From Desulfobacteraceae bacterium (GTDB lineage: Bacteria; Desulfobacterota; Desulfobacteria; Desulfobacterales; Desulfosalsimonadaceae): 6,471 nucleotides of DNA. Each line of letters begins with the position of its first letter. Within the stretch, counting starts at the first letter, position 1. Position numbers and translations under genes: made by a program. Below, piece after piece: positions 1-5,133 of this stretch. The notes under the pieces are model-generated. The model made no database searches. It was not told the DNA's origin and was given only the letters and a program-made list of their open reading frames with translations. Location: NCBI GenBank assembly GCA_027353395.1, contig DAIEHU010000154.1, forward strand, positions 1 through 6,471, in the 5' to 3' direction.

Positions 1-53
1 GATAATAGATTTGATTTCTTGTTGTTCATTTTTCATTTGAAAAGGAGATTGTA

Positions 54-350
54 ATGGGCGCGGCAAAAGATGTTTTTGATGCAATGGCCGACAATTGGCC
101 GAGTGAGATAATTGCAAGAACTGAGATCAAGGTATTCACCGGTGGGTTAATCAACCCCAGCTACATTGCGAATCTGGATAGCAGGGGTGAGGGGCCTTTC
201 GGCCGGATCAAATCAGGCCGAAAAACATGTTATCAAAAAAGGCCATTTGTGAAATGGTTGCGAGAAAGGTCGGTAATTGAAATTCCCACAGATTCTGCTT
301 CAGAACCAAACAAGCAAAATTTTCAAAAAATTTTACATATCGTGCCTTAA
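54..350 (+). CDS. Small winged-helix (HTH_17/excisionase-like) DNA-binding protein
   Basis: Encodes 98 residues. The start is well supported: AAAGGAG at 41-47 lies 6 nt before the ATG. Residues about 28-73 match the general pattern of MerR/AlpA/excisionase-type winged helices: a short helix segment (GGLINPSYIANLDSRGEGP), then a basic wing (RIKSGRKTCY, 51-60) and a final helix containing VKWLRERS. These proteins usually bind DNA as recombination directionality factors or small regulators in prophages and integrative elements; that role is inferred from fold type. The C-terminal 25 residues are polar and featureless. No neighbour in the window explains its job. It sits on the 3'-end side of tRNA-Lys, a position often occupied by integrated elements. 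It could equally be a chromosomal regulator. Reality of the gene is fairly secure; its function is not. Confidence 0.65.
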   Translation: MGAAKDVFDAMADNWPSEIIARTEIKVFTGGLINPSYIANLDSRGEGPFGRIKSGRKTCYQKRPFVKWLRERSVIEIPTDSASEPNKQNFQKILHIVP

Positions 351-593
351 CGGTCCGGGCATGTAGAGTTTTCTGCAAAAATATTGAACAAGTGTGGGTA
401 AGTATATGATAAGTTAATTGCCACTCAGTTTAATAATATCAAAGGAGCTTCGCATTTTTTGCAATTTCCTTTTTTGTTGGAAAAATTGTCTTTTTTTAAG
501 GATTTTCTTCCGGATTGGGATAAGATTTATTTTTTATCGGATATTAGAGCGCTTTGATTAAGAATGGGGACAGAATGGGGACAAATTTAATAA
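351..593. other. AT-rich gene-free stretch, possibly degenerate
   Basis: No open frame of useful length with a start and ribosome-binding site is visible on either strand. It is T-rich on the top strand around 455-535. Short open pieces in different frames (about 496-557 reading FKDFLPDWDKIYFLSDIRAL, and 548-631 reading SALIKNGDRMGTN and onward to a stop) overlap near 548-557. This could be the relic of a frameshifted gene, or chance. AAAGGAG at about 441-447 is not followed by a usable start codon. Confidence 0.4.
561..582 (+). repeat. Exact tandem 11-bp repeat (AGAATGGGGAC x2)
   Basis: AGAATGGGGAC occurs at 561-571 and again at 572-582 with no mismatch and no spacer. It lies between the gene-free stretch and the terminator of tRNA-Lys, about 60 bp from the tRNA 3' end. 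Its role is unknown. It might be part of a recombination-site region, the last codons of a lost gene, or simple slippage. Confidence 0.8.
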
Positions 594-624
594 ACAAAAA
601 GGCAATCATAATTATGATTGCCTT
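583..624 (-). terminator. Intrinsic terminator of tRNA-Lys
   Basis: Bases 599-624 form a perfect 26-nt palindrome (two 13-nt halves centred between 611 and 612; the left half is AAGGCAATCATAA). On the minus strand it follows the tRNA 3' end by 16 nt and leads straight into a T-rich tract (TTTTTGTTTATT), the layout of a rho-independent terminator. In the hairpin the innermost A-T pairs would open to form the loop. It would end transcription coming from the tRNA gene. Confidence 0.8.
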
Positions 625-640
625 AACTTATTGATTTCAT

Positions 641-717
641 TGGTGGGCCGTGTTGGAATCGAACCAACAACCTACTGATTAAGAGTCAGGTGCTCTGCCT
701 GATTGAGCTAACGGCCC
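641..717 (-). tRNA. tRNA-Lys(CTT)
   Basis: The reverse complement folds into a complete 77-nt cloverleaf. The acceptor GGGCCGT pairs perfectly with ACGGCCC, the D stem is GCTC/GAGC, and the T arm is GTTGG-TTCGATT-CCAAC. Discriminator A and CCA are encoded at 641-643. The anticodon loop CTCTTAA gives anticodon CTT at 681-683, reading the lysine codon AAG. The anticodon stem CCTGA/TCAGT has one C-T mismatch at the outermost pair (27-43). It is flanked by its own promoter-like sequence and a terminator, so it can act as a single-gene unit although it lies 86 bp downstream of the 804-1580 gene on the same strand. The 3' end of such a tRNA is a common integration target for mobile elements, and it faces the accessory-looking left part of the window. 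Confidence 0.96.
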
Positions 718-745
718 CGGTGCGGTATGTTTATAGAAAATTTAT

Positions 746-774
746 TAAATAACAAGTTGGGATTTACTTGTCAA
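746..774 (-). promoter_or_regulatory. Candidate sigma-70-type promoter of tRNA-Lys
   Basis: On the minus strand a perfect TTGACA (774-769) is followed after 17 nt by TATTTA (751-746), with the tRNA 5' end about 29 nt further on. A second -10-like TATAAA lies at 735-730 but has no good -35 at the usual distance. The -35 and spacing are convincing; the -10 is weak. Confidence 0.5.
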
Positions 775-803
775 ATTGTTTTTTTGTTAAGATCGCTCAT
801 GGA

Positions 804-1580
804 TCAGGTATCTGGCCAGTAATGGTTCTTTTCTTTTCGCAAACGTTTTTTGTTGCGTTTCCAGCTTAGATCCTTTTCCCCATGTTTGCCTTTTTGCGAA
901 TTTTTAGTCGACGGATTGATGGAAAAAGGATCGAAGTGAAACGCGCCTGCCTGGGCCTGGCGTTTATAGATATCAGCAGGATTCAATTTTTTTTCTGCGT
1001 GATTGCCCACATGTTTTTCATTTGGCAGGGGCGGGCCGGTGAAACACCCGGCAGGGATGCTGTCGGCCTGGTATATGCCTTCTCCGGACTGGTATATGAT
1101 GAGTCCCTGATTTTTCATGAGGCCGGTATGAACGGTAAGCAGCACCGGATGTGGGTCTCTCCTTTTGCCGATGCGTTCCGCTATTGCCGGATCCTCGCTG
1201 CAAATGACGCGGGCGTGAAACGTGGGATGAATGCCATCCGTCACGACCGCGGGATATGATTTTTGTTTGATGCTGATATACAGGAGCTTGGGTGGATTTT
1301 CACATGGGCCGCATGGCGGCAGGTGGTCCCGGTCTTTTGCCCGGATACGGTTATGGTCCACCTCCACCGGCGGATCAGTCAGCATCAGCATCATGTCGTT
1401 GACATGGCGGATGCTGATATGCCGCCAGCCATCCGTCTCAATAATTGATTGAATAAATTCCTTTATTTTTACAAAGCCGTCAGCATCCGGCACAAGGCCG
1501 AATTCATAGGGACAGTGGCCCAGGATGGTGGCAGCCAGTTTTGCAAATTGTTCGATCTGTTTTTGGCGATTCATAACCAT
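804..1580 (-). CDS. Divergent Tpt1/KptA-family RNA 2'-phosphotransferase-like protein
   Basis: 258 residues. Order along the protein fits Tpt1/KptA: an N-terminal RNA-binding-like lobe (about 6-90) containing ILGHCPYEFGLVPDADGF (19-36) and RIRA (78-81), then an ADP-ribosyltransferase-like lobe (about 96-186) with PPKLLYISI, GKRRDPHPVLLTV (138-150) and IPAGCFTGPPLP. Canonical Tpt1 enzymes use NAD+ to remove an internal RNA 2'-phosphate with an Arg-His-Arg-Arg set. Here the first Arg (of the LRH motif) is Gly21, while His22, Arg80 and Arg140/141 are present. The usual YHGT and HLS motifs of the NAD lobe read YISI and ICS. A strongly basic tail (about 200-252, ending in KRNKKRLRKE) follows, suggesting RNA contact. 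No clear ribosome-binding site precedes either ATG (1580 or 1574). It is divergent from hemL and upstream of tRNA-Lys. Family membership is likely; activity is uncertain. Confidence 0.72.
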   Translation of the reverse strand: MVMNRQKQIEQFAKLAATILGHCPYEFGLVPDADGFVKIKEFIQSIIETDGWRHISIRHVNDMMLMLTDPPVEVDHNRIRAKDRDHLPPCGPCENPPKLLYISIKQKSYPAVVTDGIHPTFHARVICSEDPAIAERIGKRRDPHPVLLTVHTGLMKNQGLIIYQSGEGIYQADSIPAGCFTGPPLPNEKHVGNHAEKKLNPADIYKRQAQAGAFHFDPFSINPSTKNSQKGKHGEKDLSWKRNKKRLRKEKNHYWPDT

Positions 1581-1741
1581 CGTTGTGTACGCCCAAAAAA
1601 TAAAACCGGATGAATCGTTATTTGTAAGCAGAATATGTCAAACGATCCCTTGACCGTTATGGCGTCCTCTGGTAACGTGACTACCGTTTTACTTACAAAT
1701 ATGTCAACCGGTTTATTGAAAAATCAGGGGGAAGACGGCTG
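1581..1741. promoter_or_regulatory. Divergent intergenic control region between the KptA-like gene and hemL
   Basis: This 161-bp spacer must hold start signals for both flanking genes. For hemL, TTGACC (1650-1655) and TAACGT (1673-1678) are 17 nt apart, a modest sigma-70 match. AGGGGGAAG at about 1726-1734 is a good ribosome-binding site before the ATG at 1742. For the minus-strand gene, two TTGACA -35-like elements (1707-1702 and 1641-1636) are visible, but neither has a good -10 at 16-18 nt. Repeats in the spacer are listed separately. Confidence 0.45.
1619..1710. repeat. Paired inverted and direct repeats in the hemL upstream region
   Basis: TATTTGTAAG (1619-1628) is exactly inverted as CTTACAAATA (1692-1701). 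Overlapping this, AATATGTCAAACG (1632-1644) recurs directly as AATATGTCAACCG (1698-1710), 12 of 13 identical and 66 bp apart. A shorter inverted pair, CGTTA/TAACG, lies at 1655-1659 and 1673-1677. The arrangement surrounds the candidate hemL promoter, so an operator for a dimeric regulator is possible. No regulator is identified. Confidence 0.6.
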
Positions 1742-3049
1742 ATGAAAATTTATGAAAAATCCCGGAATTTATTTGAACAGGCCCAAAAAATTATCCCCGG
1801 CGGGGTCAACAGTCCGGTCCGGGCCTGCCGGTCGGTGGGTGTGGATCCGGTATTTATTGAAAGCGCCATGGGTTCCAGACTAACTGATGCCGATGGCAAT
1901 CGCTATATTGATTATGTGGGATCATGGGGGCCCATGATCTTGGGACATTCCCATCCGGATGTGATGGCTGCCATCGGCCGGGTATTAAAACGGGGAACCA
2001 GTTTCGGCGCGCCCGTTGACCTCGAGGTGGAACTCGCTGAAATGATATGTGACGCCGTTTTTTCAGTGGAAAAAGTCCGCATGGTAAATTCCGGCACGGA
2101 AGCAGCCATGAGCGCAATACGTCTGGCCCGGGGGGTTACGGGCAGGGACACCATTATCAAATTTGACGGATGTTATCATGGACATGCGGATTCATTTTTG
2201 GTGGCAGCGGGATCAGGGATAGCCACCCTTGGAATCGCCGGCAGTCCAGGTGTTCCGGATGCGGTGACCCGGCATACGCTGTCTTTGCCATACAACGACA
2301 TGGATGCCTTTGCAGCAGTCATGAAGAAATCCGGGGATGGAATTGCGGCGGTTATTGTTGAACCGGTGGCGGGTAACATGGGTCTGGTTCCACCCAAGGC
2401 GGGGTTCCTGGAGATGTTGCGAAGCGAAACCGGAAAGCACGGGACCCTGCTCATTTTTGATGAAGTCATGACCGGATTCCGGGTGGCTTACGGCGGCGCC
2501 CAGTCTTTATATAACATCCGGCCGGACCTGTCCTGTTTCGGTAAAATCGTGGGGGGGGGCCTGCCGGTGGGGGCTTATGGCGGAAGAAATGATATCATGT
2601 CCCAGGTCGCGCCAGAAGGGCCGGTATATCAGGCCGGGACTCTTTCCGGCAATCCGCTAGCCATGGCTGCCGGTATTGCGACATTGAAAGCGCTCAAACA
2701 ACCGGGTTTTTATGACGATCTTGAAGCCACCGCCGCGCATCTTGCCCAGGGTCTTTCACAAGCAGCCGCAAAAACAGGAACCAGTGCTGTGATCAACCGG
2801 GTAGGATCCATGCTCGGCATGTTTTTAACCCAGCGCCCGGTGGAGAATTTTGACGACGCCAAGACCGCTGATCTGGAAAAGTTTGCCCGGTATTACCGGA
2901 TGATGCTGGCGCGGGGAATTTATCTCGCACCGTCCCAGTTTGAAGCCCTGTTTGTATCCGCCGCTCATTCCAGGAAAGATATTGATGACACGGTCGCTGC
3001 CGCGGAGGAAGTGTTCAATTCCCTCGGCGATGCGAAGGATATTGATTAA
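1742..3049 (+). CDS. hemL: Glutamate-1-semialdehyde 2,1-aminomutase
   Basis: 435 residues, close to the usual length of about 430. This PLP enzyme converts glutamate-1-semialdehyde to 5-aminolevulinate, the last step of the C5 route to haem, sirohaem and other tetrapyrroles, in the cytoplasm. Fold-type-I aminotransferase landmarks are all present: GGVNSPVRA near the N-terminus (20-28), NSGTEA (116-121) for cofactor phosphate contact, GCYHGHAD (143-150), IFDEVMTGFR (238-247) with the PLP-binding Asp240, the Schiff-base Lys268 in FGKIVGGGLPVGAYGG, and YQAGTLSGNPLAMAAG (296-311). GKI with GGLPVGA separates it from ordinary class-III aminotransferases. The start follows AGGGGGAAG with about 8 nt spacing. 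Its stop codon directly abuts the ATG of mpl, so the two are almost certainly co-transcribed. No truncation or frameshift is seen. Confidence 0.97.
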   Translation: MKIYEKSRNLFEQAQKIIPGGVNSPVRACRSVGVDPVFIESAMGSRLTDADGNRYIDYVGSWGPMILGHSHPDVMAAIGRVLKRGTSFGAPVDLEVELAEMICDAVFSVEKVRMVNSGTEAAMSAIRLARGVTGRDTIIKFDGCYHGHADSFLVAAGSGIATLGIAGSPGVPDAVTRHTLSLPYNDMDAFAAVMKKSGDGIAAVIVEPVAGNMGLVPPKAGFLEMLRSETGKHGTLLIFDEVMTGFRVAYGGAQSLYNIRPDLSCFGKIVGGGLPVGAYGGRNDIMSQVAPEGPVYQAGTLSGNPLAMAAGIATLKALKQPGFYDDLEATAAHLAQGLSQAAAKTGTSAVINRVGSMLGMFLTQRPVENFDDAKTADLEKFARYYRMMLARGIYLAPSQFEALFVSAAHSRKDIDDTVAAAEEVFNSLGDAKDID

Positions 3050-4468
3050 ATGCTGAACGCCAATACCATACCAAATCATGTTCAAAAAATTCATCTGACT
3101 GCTGTCTGCGGAACCGGCATGGGGGCGCTGGCCTGCATGTTGAAAGACCTGGGTTATGCGGTTACCGGGTCCGACGCCAATGTATACCCGCCCATGAGTA
3201 CCTTTCTAAGGAATAAAGGCGTTTCCATTTTTGAGGGGTTTGATGCATCCCATCTGGATTATGGTCCGGATCTCGTGGTGGTGGGCAATGCGGTTCGAAA
3301 AGACAACCCCGAGGCGGTTTACGTGATGGGTAAAGGCCTGTTCTATTGTTCCATGCCCCAGGCCCTGAACTATTTTGTGGTGGGGGATAAAAAAGCCCTG
3401 GTGGTGGCCGGCACCCATGGTAAAACCACGACATCCGCCATGCTCGCGTGGATATTGCAGACAGCCGGGCTGGATCCGTCATTTATGATCGGCGGCATCC
3501 TGCAAAATTTTGATGGCAACTACCGGCTGGGCCGGGGCGAATATGTGGTGATCGAAGGGGATGAGTATGACACCGCTTTTTTTGACAAGGGATCGAAGTT
3601 TCTGCATTTTAATCCGCATGTGGCGATTTTGACCAGTGTGGAGTTTGATCATGCGGATATTTTTGATGATCTGGCCCATGTGAAACGCGCATTTGGCCGG
3701 TTTATTGATAAAATGGGACCGGAACAACTGCTGGCGGCCTGGGATGATGACCCAAATATTGATGACCTAACGTCAGGGAAACGCGTGAGCATGGAGAGAT
3801 ACGGGATGAAACAGGACTCCTGCTGGCGGATTTCGGATTCAGGCATTGCGCCGCCCTGGAATTGCTTTACGGTGTTCCAGAACGGTCAGGAATTCGGTCG
3901 TTTTAAAACAAGCGTTCCCGGAACGCATAACCGGCTGAACGCTCTTGGGGCGATCGCCGCGGCCAACGGATTGGGGGTTCCGCCGGAAACAATCATAAAG
4001 GCGTTTGAAACTTTTGCCGGGGTGAAACGGCGGCAAGAAATTAGAGGGGTAAAAAATGGCGTGACCGTGATGGATGATTTCGCCCATCATCCCACAGCGG
4101 TGCGGGAAACCATTCGGGCGGTACGTCCATTTTATCCAGATGGCCGGCTTATCGCCGTGTTTGAGCCCAGAACCAATACCAGTATGCGGGATGTTTTTCA
4201 GGGGTCATATCCAATGGCTTTTGACGGGGCGGATATCATCTGTATCCGTCAGCCGCCCATGCTTTCCAAAATCCCGGAAGGGCGCCGGTTTTCTTCGGAA
4301 CAACTGGTGGCGGATTTAAAAGGACAAAACCAGGACGCGCATTATTTTCCGGATACGGAAGCGATTATTGTATATCTTAAAAATATCGCCAAAGCCGGGG
4401 ACGTCATACTGGTCATGTCCAATGGCGGGTTTGACGGAATCCATGACCGGTTGTTAAAGACGCTGTAA
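3050..4468 (+). CDS. mpl: UDP-N-acetylmuramate:L-alanyl-gamma-D-glutamyl-meso-diaminopimelate ligase
   Basis: 472 residues, near the usual 450-470. Mpl reattaches the recycled tripeptide L-Ala-D-Glu-meso-Dap to UDP-MurNAc using ATP, in the cytoplasm, feeding turned-over murein back into wall synthesis. The three Mur-ligase domains are visible: an N-terminal nucleotide-sugar fold with CGTGMGALA (20-28), a central ATPase domain with P-loop GTHGKTTTSA (121-130) and EGDEYDTAFFDK (169-180), then HNRLNALGA (293-301), and a C-terminal domain with DDFAHHPTAV (342-351), FEPRTNTSMR (371-380) and MSNGGFDG (456-463). DEYDTAFFDKGSKF and FEPRTNT are typical of Mpl rather than MurC. The family usually has EADEYD; here Gly replaces Ala (Gly170), a mild change. 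The start lies directly after the hemL stop; AAGGA at 3035-3039, inside hemL, is the likely ribosome-binding site. Confidence 0.95.
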   Translation: MLNANTIPNHVQKIHLTAVCGTGMGALACMLKDLGYAVTGSDANVYPPMSTFLRNKGVSIFEGFDASHLDYGPDLVVVGNAVRKDNPEAVYVMGKGLFYCSMPQALNYFVVGDKKALVVAGTHGKTTTSAMLAWILQTAGLDPSFMIGGILQNFDGNYRLGRGEYVVIEGDEYDTAFFDKGSKFLHFNPHVAILTSVEFDHADIFDDLAHVKRAFGRFIDKMGPEQLLAAWDDDPNIDDLTSGKRVSMERYGMKQDSCWRISDSGIAPPWNCFTVFQNGQEFGRFKTSVPGTHNRLNALGAIAAANGLGVPPETIIKAFETFAGVKRRQEIRGVKNGVTVMDDFAHHPTAVRETIRAVRPFYPDGRLIAVFEPRTNTSMRDVFQGSYPMAFDGADIICIRQPPMLSKIPEGRRFSSEQLVADLKGQNQDAHYFPDTEAIIVYLKNIAKAGDVILVMSNGGFDGIHDRLLKTL

Positions 4469-4483
4469 CAAAGTCAGTCAATC

Positions 4484-4972
4484 TTATTTTTTCAAGGAAA
4501 GCTCGGTGCGCGCCTGTATCAGCTCTTCCGTGGTTCTCTTTAGGCGATTGGCTAGGATTTCGGCAAATCCCCGATAAAGGATGTATTTGAAAGAAAGCCG
4601 GTTTTTTTCATCCAGGTTCTCGATTTGAGCGGTCCGGATAATCAGGCACATGGTGGGGCCCATGGCGAAAACAGATGCGGAGCGTGCAATGCCCGTGACT
4701 ACGCCGATCTCACCGAATACATCCCCGGTGCGGCGAAGGATGATTAATTCCCTGCCATTTTTTACCACTTTGGCTTTCCCGGAAATCAGATAAAACACCC
4801 GGTCATCCAGGCTGTTTTCTTCTATGATGATCTCGTTTTCCCTGTATGATTTGATCTCGCTGAAGCGCAGGAAGGTTTGAAGATCCTGTTCGCTGAAGCC
4901 CTCCAGGGCCGGAATGGTTTTCAAATGCTGGATGGTTGTGACATTGTCTTCTGTAAATTCATTTCCGGTCAT
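4484..4972 (-). CDS. Stand-alone cyclic-nucleotide-binding-domain (Crp-like sensor) protein
   Basis: 162 residues forming essentially one cNMP-binding domain. An N-terminal helix (LKTIPALEGFSEQDLQTFLR, 17-36) leads into the beta-roll (about 40-115, with YLISGKAKVVKNG and ILRRTGDVFGEIG), followed by a long amphipathic C-helix (about 124-158). The phosphate-binding cassette FGEIGVVTGIARSASV (86-101) keeps the Gly-Glu pair and Arg97-Ser98 expected to hold the cyclic-nucleotide phosphate and ribose, so binding is plausible. There is no helix-turn-helix, kinase or channel part, so it is not a Crp-type transcription factor; it probably acts by protein contact. The start follows AAAGGGGAAA (minus strand, just upstream of 4972) at good spacing. 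It converges on mpl with 15 bp between stop codons and is transcribed from its own promoter after the terminator of the upstream outer-membrane gene. Confidence 0.85.
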   Translation of the reverse strand: MTGNEFTEDNVTTIQHLKTIPALEGFSEQDLQTFLRFSEIKSYRENEIIIEENSLDDRVFYLISGKAKVVKNGRELIILRRTGDVFGEIGVVTGIARSASVFAMGPTMCLIIRTAQIENLDEKNRLSFKYILYRGFAEILANRLKRTTEELIQARTELSLKK

Positions 4973-5012
4973 GTGGTTTCCCCTTTACGGATTCGGTTCA
5001 ATAATTCTTATC

Positions 5013-5039
5013 AGTATAGCGATTTTTGTATTGAATCAA
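5013..5039 (-). promoter_or_regulatory. Candidate promoter of the cNMP-binding protein gene
   Basis: On the minus strand TATACT (5018-5013) is a strong -10 match, placed about 40 bp before the ATG at 4972. TTGATT (5039-5034) is a plausible -35, but the spacer is only 15 nt, shorter than the usual 16-18, so strength is uncertain. Confidence 0.5.
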
Positions 5040-5065
5040 GGGCGTTTTTATAACCAATTATATAT

Positions 5066-5110
5066 TCAGATAAAACAGGCATGGTTTTGGAGAAACCATG
5101 CCTGTTTTAT
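5066..5110 (-). terminator. Intrinsic terminator of the outer-membrane protein gene
   Basis: A perfect 18-bp stem (5070-5087 with 5093-5110; core CAGGCATGGTTT/AAACCATGCCTG) closes a 5-nt loop (TGGAG). On the minus strand it begins 23 nt after the stop codon of the 5134-6471 gene and ends in TTTTAT. The symmetrical A/T flanks mean it could also work on the plus strand, where nothing obvious needs it. Confidence 0.82.
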
Positions 5111-5133
5111 TGTCTGTCTGTAATGGCTGGAAT

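Noticed and set aside
599..624. Perfect palindrome considered as a recombination core site or operator
   Set aside because: Its position just after the tRNA and the T-rich tract that follows on the minus strand are fully explained by an intrinsic terminator.
882..1259. Plus-strand open frame of 125 codons
   Set aside because: It lies wholly inside the minus-strand KptA-like gene, has no good ribosome-binding site, and its translation shows no family pattern. Antisense shadow.
1655..1677. CGTTA/TAACG hairpin considered as a riboswitch or attenuator for hemL
   Set aside because: Only 5 bp of stem with a 13-nt loop, overlapping the candidate promoter and without a T-run. Too weak to call.
2176..2469. 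Minus-strand frames inside hemL, and similar ones inside mpl
   Set aside because: They overlap highly conserved enzyme motifs on the plus strand and lack start signals. Shadows of GC-rich codon positions.
4914..5123. Plus-strand open frame of 69 codons with a hydrophobic stretch
   Set aside because: It begins inside the cNMP-binding gene on the other strand and runs through the promoter and terminator hairpin of the minus strand. The hydrophobic look comes from AT-rich intergenic DNA.
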